From contig NZ_BQYJ01000002.1 in the NCBI RefSeq assembly GCF_023168165.1, forward strand, positions 124,001 through 188,000: a stretch of 64,000 nucleotides of DNA, written 5' to 3'. Made by a program: the position numbers and the translations under genes. Below the pieces are notes generated by a model. The model was not told the DNA's origin, did not search any database, and was given only the letters and a program-made list of their open reading frames with translations. Positions 52,180 through 61,665 of this stretch are shown here, one piece after another (within the stretch, counting starts at the first letter, position 1; every line of letters starts with the position of its first letter). Origin of the DNA: Niallia sp. NCCP-28. Lineage in GTDB: Bacteria; Bacillota; Bacilli; Bacillales; Cytobacillaceae.

Positions 52180-52488
52180 ATGAATGAAGAATTAAAAGAA
52201 AGCATCATGGGGGCATTGGAGCTTGTCATTGACCCAGAATTAGGCGTAGATATTGTTAATCTTGGTTTAATCTATGATTTAGATTTAAAGGAAGACGGGG
52301 TATTAACGGTAAAAATGACATTAACGGCAATGGGCTGTCCATTAGCAGGCGTTATTGTTGATCAAGTGAAAGCTGCACTTAATGATATTCCGGAAATTAA
52401 AGAAACAGAAGTAAATATTGTTTGGACGCCTGCCTGGACAAAGGACCGCATGTCTCGATATGCAAAAATTGCATTAGGTGTGCAATAA
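52180..52488 (+). CDS. yitW: MIP18/SufT-type Fe-S assembly protein, YitW
   Basis: This is a 102-residue cytosolic protein of the DUF59 (MIP18) family. VIDPELGVDIVNLGLIYDLD, VKMTLTAMGCPLAGVI and the C-terminal WTPAWTKDRMSRYAK are diagnostic. Such proteins assist Fe-S cluster insertion; the conserved Cys in MGCP is present. ATG 52180 with AAAGGAGTG is used rather than 52147. It could serve the Fe-S enzymes encoded nearby (MoaA, LutA, LutB), though this is only suggestive. Confidence 0.92.
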   Translation: MNEELKESIMGALELVIDPELGVDIVNLGLIYDLDLKEDGVLTVKMTLTAMGCPLAGVIVDQVKAALNDIPEIKETEVNIVWTPAWTKDRMSRYAKIALGVQ

Positions 52489-52609
52489 AAAAAGTTTAAG
52501 CGGAAAATGGCTTTGGCTGTTATGGAATGCCATGGTTTAAATAATCCTTTTCTAAGGGAGCGATAATCTTCTTTAGAAAAGGTATAGCATATAGTCAACA
52601 AACTTTTTT
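52487..52609 (+). terminator. Large nested inverted repeat after yitW
   Basis: Outer arms AAAAAAAGTTT (52487-52497) and AAACTTTTTT (52600-52609) enclose inner arms CCTTTTCTAA (52546-52555) and TTAGAAAAGG (52573-52582). The T run at the end makes it terminator-like, but the size is unusual. Confidence 0.5.
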
Positions 52610-52776
52610 ATTTAACTAAAGTCCGGGATTAAGATTCTCAAAATTCTGTCTTTTTTTGATACTGTATTAAAGATGGGGTATATTAATCCTATTTTCATAT
52701 TGATAATAGTACTTTTTGAAAAGTGATATTAACCTATACAAACTGGAATCAAGTCTCTAAATGGAGTTGAGAGATC

Positions 52777-53793
52777 ATGACACTCGCTGCAATACAAGAT
52801 AAATTAAATAGACCATTAAGGGATTTAAGAATAAGTGTTACCGACAAATGCAATTTTCGCTGTCAATATTGCATGCCTGCGGAAATATTTGGGCCTGATT
52901 TTCCTTTTCTTCAAAAAGATGAATTGCTTTCATTTGAAGAGATTGAAAGGTTAGCTGCGATAGTTGCAGAATTAGGGGTAGAAAAAATTAGACTTACTGG
53001 AGGCGAACCGTTAATTCGCAAAGATCTTCCTGTTTTAGTGGATAAACTAACCAAAATTAGTGGGATAAAAGACATTGCTTTAACAACAAATGGAGTGCTT
53101 CTTCCTAAGTATGCCAAAGAGTTAAAAGAAGCAGGACTCAAAAGAGTAAATGTTAGTTTAGATAGTTTGGATGATGAACTTTTTGGAAAAATAAATGGCA
53201 GAAATGTTGGCGTCGCACCTGTGAAAAAAGGGATACAGGCAGCAAAAGAAGCAGGACTTGGCGTTAAGATAAATATGGTATTAAAAAAAGGCTTAAATGA
53301 TAAAGAAATATTGCCGATGGCTCAATTTTGCAAAGAAGAGGAATTAGAACTTCGCTTTATTGAATATATGGATGTTGGCAGCACAAATGGCTGGAAGCTG
53401 GATCAAGTGATGACAAAAAAAGAAATATATGAAATTCTAAAACAGCAGTATGAACTAGAGGCAATTGGTTTTGACTATTATGGGGAAGTTGCCAAAAAGT
53501 ATCGCTATAAAGGAGAAAATATTCACATTGGTTTTATTACATCAGTGTCCGAATCTTTTTGCTCCACTTGCACAAGATTAAGACTATCGGCAAATGGAAA
53601 GCTTTATACATGCTTGTTTAATGGAAGCGGCCATAATATTCGCGACTTTTTGCGTCAAGGGGCATCCGATGCTGATTTAGTTAAGTATATCCAAACTATT
53701 TGGTGGAATAGGCAGGACAGGTATTCAGATGAACGTACAGAAGAAACAGCAGCATTGCGCAAAAAAGTAGAAATGTCTTATATTGGCGGCTGA
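52777..53793 (+). CDS. moaA: GTP 3',8-cyclase MoaA
   Basis: This 338-residue radical SAM enzyme performs the first step of molybdenum-cofactor synthesis, making 3',8-cH2GTP from GTP. The N-terminal [4Fe-4S] site is [14 protein letters not shown]. The second cluster is [38 protein letters not shown] is the SAM-binding region, and the chain ends in the required Gly-Gly (MSYIGG). ATG 52777 follows GGAGTTGAGAG. The next gene is moeA; moaB, moaC, moaD and moaE are not in the window. Confidence 0.96.
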   Translation: MTLAAIQDKLNRPLRDLRISVTDKCNFRCQYCMPAEIFGPDFPFLQKDELLSFEEIERLAAIVAELGVEKIRLTGGEPLIRKDLPVLVDKLTKISGIKDIALTTNGVLLPKYAKELKEAGLKRVNVSLDSLDDELFGKINGRNVGVAPVKKGIQAAKEAGLGVKINMVLKKGLNDKEILPMAQFCKEEELELRFIEYMDVGSTNGWKLDQVMTKKEIYEILKQQYELEAIGFDYYGEVAKKYRYKGENIHIGFITSVSESFCSTCTRLRLSANGKLYTCLFNGSGHNIRDFLRQGASDADLVKYIQTIWWNRQDRYSDERTEETAALRKKVEMSYIGG

Positions 53794-53857
53794 GTGCTGT
53801 CCAGTAGAATAAGGAACTGGAATAGAAAAGGAATTAGAAGAAATAATGTATGATGTT

Positions 53858-53990
53858 TATCAGAGGCTGGATGACAAAAGCCTGCTTTCTTTGTTGCTTG
53901 TCCTGTTCGGATGCTCATTGCCTACTTTGGTAACTCCGCTCCTCTCAAGGCTTCGCTCTTTGATGTGCAGACGTTTTTAATCAGCCTGAA
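53858..53990. repeat. Degenerate R2-type repeat between moaA and moeA
   Basis: The stretch with AACTCCGCTCCTCTCAAGGC, TTCGCTCTTTGATGTGCAGA and TTTTTAATCAGCC looks like an eroded R2 element. No gene lies in 53794-54101. Confidence 0.4.
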
Positions 53991-54101
53991 AATTTGTATT
54001 TTGACTTTTTCTACAATCTGAGAAATACTTTATGCTTATCATAGTATTTCTTTTTTTAGGTTTTAATAAAATGCATAAATAAGAGTTGGGGGAAAATAGA
54101 A

Positions 54102-55367
54102 ATGGCGGTAGAAAAAAGATTTCCCATTTTAGTAGAAGATGCAATAAAAAGGGTGATGGAATATAAAAAGAAAGGAACAAAGGAGCTTGTATCAATTTTT
54201 GACAGCAATGGCCGCTATATATGTGAAGATATAGCAGCTTCACACGATATTCCCAGATTTAATCGCTCCAGCTATGATGGATTTGCATTACGATCATTAG
54301 ATACGATTCATGCATCTGAGGATAATCCTATTGAATTAGAAATAATTGATGAAATAGGAGCTGGACAAGTTTTTAAAAAGAATTTGGGCAAATACCAAGG
54401 AATAAGAATAATGACAGGGGCAATGCTGCCGCAGGAGACAGATGCCGTAGTGATGTTCGAAAAAACAGTGGAATGGAAAAAAGAGAACAAAACTTATATA
54501 ACTATAGATCATGCTTTAAGTAAAGGAGAAAATATATCCTTTCAAGGAGAGGATACAAAAAAAGGCACGATACTCATTCCAGAAGGAACCAAAATAAATC
54601 CAGGAATAGTAGCTCTTTTAGCAACCTTTGGAATTGAAAAGGTTCCCGTTGCGAAAAAGCCTATTATAGGGGTATTTGCTACAGGAACTGAATTAGTGGA
54701 AGTGCATGAAGAACTAGAAGAAGGGAAAATAAGAAACAGCAATGCATATATGATCTTGGCACAAATTGAAAGAGCAGGTGCTGTCCCTCACTATTTCGGC
54801 AAGTTGCCAGATATTATGGAAACAAGCTATGAAGCCATTCAACGTAAAATAGATTCTGTTGATATGCTGATTACAACAGGTGGCGTTTCTGTTGGAGATT
54901 ATGATCTATTGCCAGATATTTACCGCAAAATGGGGGCAGAAGTTCTTTTTAATAAAATAGCAATGAGACCTGGAAGCGTGACTACTGTAGCGCAGTTAAA
55001 TGGAAAACTATTATTTGGACTTTCAGGAAACCCTTCTGCATGTTATGTTGGGTTTGAATTATTTACAAATCCAATTATAAAAAGTTTTTTGTTTTCCAAA
55101 AATCCTCATTTGTCTGTTGTTGATGCTGTACTTATGGAGGACTTTCCGACAGCCAATCCATTTACACGCCTAATTAGAAGTAAAGTTTCCATTGTCAATG
55201 GAAAGCTAGAGGCACGGACAAGCGGGGTGGATAAATCCAATATTGTGAGCAGCTTAGCGTTTGCAAATGGGCTAATGATATTGCCTGGAGGAAATAAAGG
55301 ATATAAATGCGGCGATAGGGTAAAAGTAATCCTGTTAGAAGAAGATGGGGGTCAGTTCTCATTGTAA
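54102..55367 (+). CDS. moeA: Molybdopterin molybdenumtransferase MoeA
   Basis: This 421-residue enzyme inserts molybdate into adenylated molybdopterin, the last step of Moco formation. All four MoeA domains are present: domain III start SIFDSNGRYICEDI and FNRSSYDGFALRS, then ITTGGVSVGDYDLLP and the active-site FGLSGNPSACYVGFEL in the MogA-like domain. The C-terminal beta-barrel ends RVKVILLEED. GGGGGAAAATAG precedes ATG 54102. It is separated from moaA by about 300 bp with a repeat, so not necessarily one transcript. A molybdoenzyme is expected elsewhere in the genome. Confidence 0.95.
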   Translation: MAVEKRFPILVEDAIKRVMEYKKKGTKELVSIFDSNGRYICEDIAASHDIPRFNRSSYDGFALRSLDTIHASEDNPIELEIIDEIGAGQVFKKNLGKYQGIRIMTGAMLPQETDAVVMFEKTVEWKKENKTYITIDHALSKGENISFQGEDTKKGTILIPEGTKINPGIVALLATFGIEKVPVAKKPIIGVFATGTELVEVHEELEEGKIRNSNAYMILAQIERAGAVPHYFGKLPDIMETSYEAIQRKIDSVDMLITTGGVSVGDYDLLPDIYRKMGAEVLFNKIAMRPGSVTTVAQLNGKLLFGLSGNPSACYVGFELFTNPIIKSFLFSKNPHLSVVDAVLMEDFPTANPFTRLIRSKVSIVNGKLEARTSGVDKSNIVSSLAFANGLMILPGGNKGYKCGDRVKVILLEEDGGQFSL

Positions 55368-55374
55368 GAAGATA

Positions 55375-55421
55375 AAAAAGAGAGTAAAAAATTATCAAAG
55401 AATTTTTTACTCTCTTTTTGT
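55375..55421. terminator. Bidirectional terminator between moeA and lctP
   Basis: AAAAAGAGAGTAAAAAATT and AATTTTTTACTCTCTTTTT are perfectly complementary over 19 bp with a 7-nt loop. Confidence 0.9.
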
Positions 55422-55431
55422 TAGTTGAATT

Positions 55432-57120
55432 TTAGGGAATCATCCAGGAAAACACATTGTTTTGCAGGAAGGTAATAATACATATTAATAACAGCAGGAA
55501 TACACTATGCTTCACAGTAAAGCGAAGTAGTTCAGATTCTTTGCCTGCAAGACCTACAGCAGCACAAGCGACAGCAATAGATTGCGGGGAAATCATTTTC
55601 CCTGTAACTCCTCCACTTGAGTTGGCTGCAACTGCAAGCACAGGATCCATGCCAACAGACATGGCAGTAATTTTTTGCAGATTTCCAAATAGCAAATTGG
55701 CAGAAGTATCAGAGCCGGTGATAAATACGCCAAGCCATCCAAGGACAGGAGAGAAAAATGGAAACAATGCTCCTGTTTTAGCTAATGTCATTCCAAGAGT
55801 TGTCGACATTCCGGATGCATTTGTTACATAGGCAAACCCAACTACAGATGAAATTGTTAATATTGGCAATTTTAATTCATAAAGTGTTTCCTTTGTTGTT
55901 TCATACACATCTTTCCAAGAAAGGCGAGAGATATATTTAGTGATAATACATGCAAATAATATAGCAGTGCCTGCAGCTCCTAAAACTTCTATTTTATAGA
56001 TGGCGGCCACTGCTTCACCAGCACCGTTGATAATTTTATTATGAATCAATGGCACTTCAGGCATAAAGGTAAGTAGTTCCCCTAGCTTGTTAAGCCCTTT
56101 TAAAATAGCGTTTGCACCTTCGTAATGACCAGTCAGTGCTGATTTCACAGCAGGAATTCCCCAAAGCGAGATAAATGCAGTCAACACTAAAAAAGGAGAC
56201 CAAGCATGAAAAATTTGACCAGCTGTATATGTAGATTCTGTTGTTTTCTTTTGCTCAGCTGATGCAGCTGCAATTTCTGCTTCTCCTTTAAAACGGAAAA
56301 TAGTTTTTGGTTTCCAGAATTTCAAGAAGATAACAAGAGCAAATAAGGAAACTAATGCAGATAAAATATCCGGCAATTCAGGTCCAAGGAAATTAGATGA
56401 TAGATATTGTGTAACAGCAAAAGATACGCCGGATATTAAAATGGCAGGCATTACTTCCCATACTCGTTTAAATCCAGCCATAATAATAACTAAATAAAAT
56501 GGGATAAAGACTGAAATAAATGGAAGCTGACGTCCAACCATTTTGGAAATTTCCATAGCTGGAATGCCGGTAGGGCCTTCTACAGCAGTAATTGGGATAC
56601 CGATTGCTCCAAATGCAACAGGAGCGGTATTTGCCAGCAAACAGATACCGGCGGCATATAATGGGTTAAAGCCTAGTCCAACTAGAAGGGCAGCGGAAAT
56701 GGCAACAGGTGCCCCAAATCCAGCAGCCCCTTCTAAAAACGCTCCGAATGAGAAAGCAACAAGCAATGCTTGAAGTCTGCGGTCTTCTGTAATAGATAAA
56801 ATAAAGTTGCGGATAATGGAAAATTGGCCGCTTTTAACAGTTAATTTATACAAAAGCACCGATGTGACAATAATCCAGCCAATTGGCAAGAGACCATAAA
56901 CAATTCCTTGGCTTGCTGACATAACACTCATTCCAACAGGCATTTTGAAAGCGATTACAGAAAGAAGCAAAGCAAGCAGCAAGGTTGTAACACCTGCGAT
57001 ATGTCCTTTCATCCGTTTAATAGCGAGTGCCCAAAAAAAGTACAAAATTGGAATTAACGCTACTATAGCAGATAATGCCAGATTGTCGCCAACGACGGTA
57101 AAGTTTTGTGTAAACGTCAT
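55432..57120 (-). CDS. lctP: L-lactate permease LctP
   Basis: This is a 562-residue lactate/H+ symporter of the LctP/LldP family with about 12-14 membrane helices. Typical segments are LEGAAGFGAPVAISAALLVG, LANTAPVAFGAIGIPITAVE, WLGVFITGSDTSANLLFGNL and ANSSGGVTGKMISPQSIAVA. ATG 57120 with AAAGGAGATG is used; the frame to 57168 begins earlier without RBS. It is divergent from lutR and shares an operator motif with lutABC, so lactate uptake and oxidation are controlled together. Confidence 0.95.
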   Translation of the reverse strand: MTFTQNFTVVGDNLALSAIVALIPILYFFWALAIKRMKGHIAGVTTLLLALLLSVIAFKMPVGMSVMSASQGIVYGLLPIGWIIVTSVLLYKLTVKSGQFSIIRNFILSITEDRRLQALLVAFSFGAFLEGAAGFGAPVAISAALLVGLGFNPLYAAGICLLANTAPVAFGAIGIPITAVEGPTGIPAMEISKMVGRQLPFISVFIPFYLVIIMAGFKRVWEVMPAILISGVSFAVTQYLSSNFLGPELPDILSALVSLFALVIFLKFWKPKTIFRFKGEAEIAAASAEQKKTTESTYTAGQIFHAWSPFLVLTAFISLWGIPAVKSALTGHYEGANAILKGLNKLGELLTFMPEVPLIHNKIINGAGEAVAAIYKIEVLGAAGTAILFACIITKYISRLSWKDVYETTKETLYELKLPILTISSVVGFAYVTNASGMSTTLGMTLAKTGALFPFFSPVLGWLGVFITGSDTSANLLFGNLQKITAMSVGMDPVLAVAANSSGGVTGKMISPQSIAVACAAVGLAGKESELLRFTVKHSVFLLLLICIITFLQNNVFSWMIP

Positions 57121-57242
57121 AAATTCATCTCCTTTATTTTCTTTCAATGTTGCGTTTTCACTTTTCACTTTTTAATTTATTATTTATTGCTTCATCATCA
57201 GACGAAAGAAACCGTTTGCAATTTTACGCATCATAAAACTTG

Positions 57243-57255
57243 GTCATCTGATGAC
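57243..57255. promoter_or_regulatory. LutR-type operator of lctP
   Basis: GTCATCTGATGAC is a perfect dyad around the central T. It lies about 12-24 nt beyond the lctP -10 element, where a bound repressor blocks transcription. The same dyad precedes lutA. Confidence 0.75.
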
Positions 57256-57266
57256 TTGATGAACTT

Positions 57267-57295
57267 ATTATAAAATGATATTTTCCAAAAAACAA
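57267..57295 (-). promoter_or_regulatory. lctP sigma-A promoter
   Basis: On the minus strand TTGTTT (57290-57295) and TATAAT (57267-57272) are spaced by exactly 17 nt. The LutR-type operator follows just downstream. Confidence 0.7.
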
Positions 57296-57389
57296 CATAA
57301 AATTGACGATTTATTGTCTTTTTTTATGCACATTGCAACTTTTAGCAGTATAATAACATAAAAAGGATGGGCGCGTTGGAGGTACAACA

Positions 57390-58118
57390 ATGGAATTTAA
57401 GCAGATTCGACCTAAAAAAATCTATGAAGAAATAGCAGAAGCTTTACATGAAGGAATTCGTTCAGGCGATTTAAAGCCTGGTGAAAAACTGGCATCTGTT
57501 CAACAGCTTGCAGAAAATTTCCAAGTAAGTCGTTCAGCCGTTAGAGAAGCGCTTTCTGCATTAAAAGCAAAAGGATTAATCGAAATGAGGCAAGGGGAAG
57601 GAACCTATGTAAAAAAATTTGAAGCAGATCAAATTATGTTTTCCCTTCCTTCTGCTATTCTGATGAAAAAGAAGGATATTAATCATCTCCTTGAAGTAAG
57701 AAGAATCATGGAACTAGGAGCAGCAGCGGCTGCAGCAAATAATCGAACAAATGAAGATTTGAAAACAATGAAAGCAGCTTTAGATGAAATGAAACTGGCA
57801 AATGGCGTAGAAGAACTAGGAGAAAAATCAGACCTAAACTTTCATTTGGCAGTTGCTGCAGCTTCGCAAAATCCTTTGCTTGTAAACTTATTGCTTAATG
57901 TTTCCGATATAATGCAGGAAGCGATGAAAGAAACGAGACGATTATGGCTATTTTCTAAACAAACAACAACAGAACGTCTGTATGAAGAGCATCTTACGAT
58001 TTATGAGGCTATTGTGAAGAAAGATGAAAATAAAGCAAGTGAGGCTATGCTTTATCATCTGCAAAAGGTAGAGGAAGTCCTCAAAAAATATTTTGATGAA
58101 AAAGAGCATCACGAATAA
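57390..58118 (+). CDS. lutR: GntR/FadR-family lactate-responsive repressor LutR
   Basis: This is a 242-residue regulator. The N-terminal GntR winged helix (about 8-75) reads IYEEIAEALHEGIRSGDLKP and FQVSRSAVREALSALKAKGL, then MRQGEGTYVKKF. The C-terminal FCD ligand domain (about 90-225) has VRRIMELGAAAAAANN and the metal-type histidines of FHLAVAAASQNP and YEEHLTIYEAI. In B. subtilis LutR represses lutABC and lctP unless lactate is present. Its place between the two, and the identical dyads in both promoters, support that here. GGAGG precedes ATG 57390. Confidence 0.9.
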   Translation: MEFKQIRPKKIYEEIAEALHEGIRSGDLKPGEKLASVQQLAENFQVSRSAVREALSALKAKGLIEMRQGEGTYVKKFEADQIMFSLPSAILMKKKDINHLLEVRRIMELGAAAAAANNRTNEDLKTMKAALDEMKLANGVEELGEKSDLNFHLAVAAASQNPLLVNLLLNVSDIMQEAMKETRRLWLFSKQTTTERLYEEHLTIYEAIVKKDENKASEAMLYHLQKVEEVLKKYFDEKEHHE

Positions 58119-58267
58119 ATTTCAGCTTAAAAAGCAAAGACAAAAAAAATTTTTCTTGCAAATTGAAAAAATTAGGAATATATTAATGAAAACGCTTAAT
58201 TTAAGAATATATAAAATATGGTAGTTTATTTGGCTTTTGTTAAAAGTGAATAGAATCAATAAAAAAA

Positions 58268-58291
58268 CACTCTATGGAGGCATATAGAGTG
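58268..58291 (+). terminator. Hairpin between lutR and lutA, possible terminator
   Basis: CACTCTAT and ATAGAGTG form an 8-bp stem with loop GGAGGCAT. Only a short T stretch (ATTTTA) follows, so its strength is doubtful. Confidence 0.45.
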
Positions 58292-58306
58292 ATTTTACAA
58301 AAAAAA

Positions 58307-58321
58307 GGTCATCAGATGACC
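58307..58321. promoter_or_regulatory. LutR-type operator of lutABC
   Basis: GGTCATCAGATGACC is a 15-bp perfect dyad, 53 bp before the lutA start, with the same core as the lctP operator. Confidence 0.8.
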
Positions 58322-58373
58322 TGTTCACATGTATATTTAAAAAGGATAATGGATTGTTTAGGGGGATGTCATA

Positions 58374-59093
58374 ATGAAAGTGACTTTATTTGCAACTTGT
58401 TTAGTTGATATGTTTCAAAGTGATGTTGGGAAAGCAACAGTAGAATTATTAGAACGTTTAGGATGTGAAATTGATTTTCCGACTACACAAATTTGCTGTG
58501 GTCAGCCTTCTTATAATAGCGGCTATGTAGAGGAAACCAAAGGTGCCATGAAAACAATGATAAAAGCATTTGAACATGCTGAATATATTGTTTGTCCTTC
58601 AGGATCTTGTGCTTATATGTTCCATGAATATCAGCATATTTTTAAAGGAAATCCTATCTGGGAGCCAAAAGCGAAAGAACTTGCCAAAAAAACATATGAA
58701 TTAACTCAATTTATTGTAGATGTGCTAAAAGTAGAAGATGTTGGAGCAAGTTTTAATGGAAAAGTAACTTACCATACTTCTTGTCATATGACTAGATTAT
58801 TAGGTGTCAAAGAAGCTCCTATTAAACTGCTGAAAAATGTAAAGGGTTTAGAATATGAAGATTTGCCAGGAAAACAAAACTGTTGTGGATTTGGCGGAAC
58901 TTTTTCGGTGAAAATGGGGCAAATATCTGAACAAATGGTAGATGAAAAGGTTAGTTGTATAGAAGAAACAGGAGCAGATTATATTATTAGTGCAGATGCA
59001 GGCTGTTTAATGAATATTGGCGGACGTTTGGGAAGAAAAGGAAAACCGGTTAAAGCGCTTCATATTGCAGAAGTTTTAAATAGCCGTTTATAA
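58374..59093 (+). CDS. lutA: L-lactate utilisation protein LutA
   Basis: This is a 239-residue Fe-S subunit of the LutABC lactate oxidation system. Two cysteine-rich CCG domains are seen: [17 protein letters not shown] in the first and [14 protein letters not shown] in the second. [13 protein letters not shown] and [14 protein letters not shown] provide the remaining cysteines. LutABC converts L-lactate to pyruvate in the cytosol. It is the first gene of the operon, AGGGGG before ATG 58374, and lutB follows after 21 bp. Confidence 0.95.
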   Translation: MKVTLFATCLVDMFQSDVGKATVELLERLGCEIDFPTTQICCGQPSYNSGYVEETKGAMKTMIKAFEHAEYIVCPSGSCAYMFHEYQHIFKGNPIWEPKAKELAKKTYELTQFIVDVLKVEDVGASFNGKVTYHTSCHMTRLLGVKEAPIKLLKNVKGLEYEDLPGKQNCCGFGGTFSVKMGQISEQMVDEKVSCIEETGADYIISADAGCLMNIGGRLGRKGKPVKALHIAEVLNSRL

Positions 59094-59114
59094 AAGGGGA
59101 GGGAGATTTTAGCT

Positions 59115-60542
59115 ATGTCAATGAAAACTAGCTCCGTAGAATTTAAGTCTAGGGTAAAAAGCGAATTGCAAAATGAATTTATGCGTGGTGCTGTTTCAAA
59201 AGCACAAGAAACTATTCAAGGAAGAAAAAACGCAGTTACAGATGAAATGGGAAACTGGGAAGAATGGCGTTCACATGGGGAAGAAATACGCCAGCATGTC
59301 CTGGAGAATCTTGACTATTATTTATACGAATTAAGTGAAAATGTGGCCAAAAGAGGAGGGCATGTATTTTTTGCAAAAACAGCAGAAGAAGCGAGCACCT
59401 ATATTGAAGAGATAGCCAAAAAGAAAAATGCTAAAAAGGTAGTAAAAGCAAAATCAATGGTGACAGAAGAGATTTCTCTTAATCAAAAGCTCGAAGGCAC
59501 TGGCTGCAAGGTTATTGAAACAGATCTAGGAGAATACATTTTGCAAGTAGATGATCATGATCCTCCGTCGCATATTGTTGTTCCAGCATTACATAAAAAT
59601 AAAGAACAAATTCGTGATGTATTTGCAAAAAAACTAAATTATACGAATACAGAAAGACCAGAGGAACTGGCATGGCATGCCCGCCAAGTCCTTCGTGAGG
59701 AATATTTAACGGCAGATATTGGGATAACTGGCTGCAACTTTGCAGTAGCAGAAACGGGTTCCATTACCCTTGTAACAAATGAAGGGAATGCAGATCTTGT
59801 TGCAGCATTGCCTAAAACACAGATTGTTGTAATGGGAATGGAAAGGATTGTTCCCACATTTGATGAAATGGAAGTACTTGTTGGAATGTTGACAAGAAGT
59901 GCAGTAGGCCAAAAGCTGACGAGTTATGTAACTACTCTAACAGGCCCTAAAGAAGCAGGGGATGTAGATGGGCCAGAGGAATTCCATTTAGTTATAGTGG
60001 ATAACGGAAGATCAGATATACTTGGCGGAGAATTCCAATCGGTTCTTCAATGCATTCGCTGTGCAGCATGTGTAAATGTTTGTCCTGTCTACAGACAAGT
60101 AGGCGGACATTCTTATGGGTCTATTTATTCAGGTCCAATTGGAGCTGTATTATCCCCACTTTTAGGTGGGTATGATGAATTTAAAGAGCTTCCATATGCA
60201 TCTACATTATGTGCAGCTTGTACAGATGCATGTCCAGTGAAAATCCCTCTTCATGAATTATTGCATAAACATCGCCAAGTCATTGTAGAGAGGGAAGGAA
60301 AAGCTCCAGTATCAGAAAAGCTGATCTTTAAGGCATTTGGTCTTGGAGCTGCTTCGCCAGCTTTATATAATATCGGTTCAAAAATGGCGCCGGCATTAAC
60401 AAAACCTTTATCTAAGGGAGACAAAATTACTAAAGGAGTCGGGTTAATAAAAGAATGGACGGATATCCGCGACTTCCCTGCTCCAACCAAAGAGAGATTC
60501 CGTGACTGGTATAAAAACCGCGATAAAGGAGGCAAAAGCTAA
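59115..60542 (+). CDS. lutB: L-lactate utilisation iron-sulfur protein LutB
   Basis: This is a 475-residue subunit with an N-terminal LUD domain (about 60-285; [40 protein letters not shown]). Two [4Fe-4S] motifs follow, [16 protein letters not shown] and [17 protein letters not shown]. The C-terminal tail holds the ADFPAPTK-like element [14 protein letters not shown]. It passes electrons from lactate oxidation. GGGGAGGGAG precedes ATG 59115. Its stop overlaps the lutC start by one base (TAATG). Confidence 0.95.
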   Translation: MSMKTSSVEFKSRVKSELQNEFMRGAVSKAQETIQGRKNAVTDEMGNWEEWRSHGEEIRQHVLENLDYYLYELSENVAKRGGHVFFAKTAEEASTYIEEIAKKKNAKKVVKAKSMVTEEISLNQKLEGTGCKVIETDLGEYILQVDDHDPPSHIVVPALHKNKEQIRDVFAKKLNYTNTERPEELAWHARQVLREEYLTADIGITGCNFAVAETGSITLVTNEGNADLVAALPKTQIVVMGMERIVPTFDEMEVLVGMLTRSAVGQKLTSYVTTLTGPKEAGDVDGPEEFHLVIVDNGRSDILGGEFQSVLQCIRCAACVNVCPVYRQVGGHSYGSIYSGPIGAVLSPLLGGYDEFKELPYASTLCAACTDACPVKIPLHELLHKHRQVIVEREGKAPVSEKLIFKAFGLGAASPALYNIGSKMAPALTKPLSKGDKITKGVGLIKEWTDIRDFPAPTKERFRDWYKNRDKGGKS

Positions 60543-61258
60543 TGCAAGGAACTATTCAAAATAGAGATGCCTTTTTAAAAAACATTGCAACAAGATTGGG
60601 CAGAGAAAGAAAAGTAGAAGTGGCAAAACCTGCATGGGCATATAATCCTCAGGAGCAAGTGTTAAAAGATGCAACAAAAGATGAATTATTAGAAGTATTA
60701 AAAACACAGTGTTTAAAAATTCATACAGATCTAATCATTACAACTAAAGCAGATCTCCCGCAAAAGTTAGAGGATTTGATTTCAGAATATGGCGGCGGAC
60801 CAATCGTTACTTGGAAAGACTCCCGCTACGGGGAATATGGTGTCAGCAATTTATTAACACAAGATTTGCCTAATAAAAATATAGAAGTATACGAATGGCA
60901 AGCATCAAAAGGCAAAGAAAATATTCAAAAAGCAGAAAATGCTAATATTGGCATAACAATCAGTGAAATAACGTTAGCCGAATCAGGCACAGTAGTTTTG
61001 TATAGTGGCAATGATCGAGGCAGAACCGTCAGCTTTTTGCCAACAAACTCTATTATGCTTATACCAAAAAGCACACTAGTGCCACGAATGACACAAGCAG
61101 CACATAAATTAAGAGAAAAAGTGCAAAATGGAGAAAAAATCCCAAGCTGCATCAATTATATTACAGGGCCAAGCAACTCAGCCGATATCGAAATGGATTT
61201 AGTTGTAGGTGTGCATGGACCTGTAAAAGCATCGTATATTGTAATAGAAGATTTATAA
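60542..61258 (+). CDS. lutC: L-lactate utilisation protein LutC
   Basis: This is a 238-residue LUD-domain protein, the third component of the LutABC system. ITISEITLAESGTVVLYSGN and RTVSFLPTNSIMLIPKSTLV are the conserved LUD blocks, and the end TGPSNSADIEMDLVVGVHGP is typical. It has no cysteine cluster. Translation is coupled to lutB, with GGAGGC 7 nt before ATG 60542. A terminator follows. Confidence 0.95.
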   Translation: MQGTIQNRDAFLKNIATRLGRERKVEVAKPAWAYNPQEQVLKDATKDELLEVLKTQCLKIHTDLIITTKADLPQKLEDLISEYGGGPIVTWKDSRYGEYGVSNLLTQDLPNKNIEVYEWQASKGKENIQKAENANIGITISEITLAESGTVVLYSGNDRGRTVSFLPTNSIMLIPKSTLVPRMTQAAHKLREKVQNGEKIPSCINYITGPSNSADIEMDLVVGVHGPVKASYIVIEDL

Positions 61259-61273
61259 ATTGATTGCAATGAA

Positions 61274-61303
61274 AAAGCTGTCCTAATGCAGGGCAGCTTT
61301 ATT
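61274..61303 (+). terminator. Terminator after lutC
   Basis: AAAGCTGTCCT and AGGGCAGCTTT pair with one T-G, followed by ATTTGTG. Confidence 0.7.
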
Positions 61304-61563
61304 TGTGTTGATGGAAAGAATGGACAATGAAAAGATTCGGTAAGTAGCAATATGGTGAATAAAAGGAGTGGGACGGCGAATGAATAGCTGATAACCATGG
61401 AATAATCTCAAGCCAATGCAAACCAAGCATTAAAAATATAATGTGGAGAGTAAATTTATTCGTTCTTCATCCGCAACAATTCAGTTAAATTTTATTTCTA
61501 TGTATTTCACTCTAATAAACTGCCGAAAAAGTTAGAAAACTAAAACTTTTATGAAAAAACAGG
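61304..61563. other. Non-coding stretch between lutC and the arg promoter
   Basis: I find no gene, repeat copy or riboswitch here. Confidence 0.5.
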
Positions 61564-61635
61564 TTGATTTTATAATGCTAAGTTTTTATAATAAGAGAAT
61601 CGAATATTAATAAATATAAAAAAAAATGATTAAAT
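61564..61635 (+). promoter_or_regulatory. argC promoter with possible ARG boxes
   Basis: TTGATT (61564-61569) and TATAAT (61587-61592) are spaced by 17 nt. AT-rich near-palindromes (ATATTAATAAATAT, 61603-61616, and a second around 61627) lie downstream, where AhrC/ArgR would be expected to bind. The box assignment is tentative. Confidence 0.55.
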
Positions 61636-61665
61636 ATACATCATTTCCTATTGAAGGAGGAAATT

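Noticed and set aside
52614-52776. Molybdenum-cofactor riboswitch upstream of moaA
   Set aside because: The conserved Moco motif pattern is not recognisable in this short AT-rich leader.
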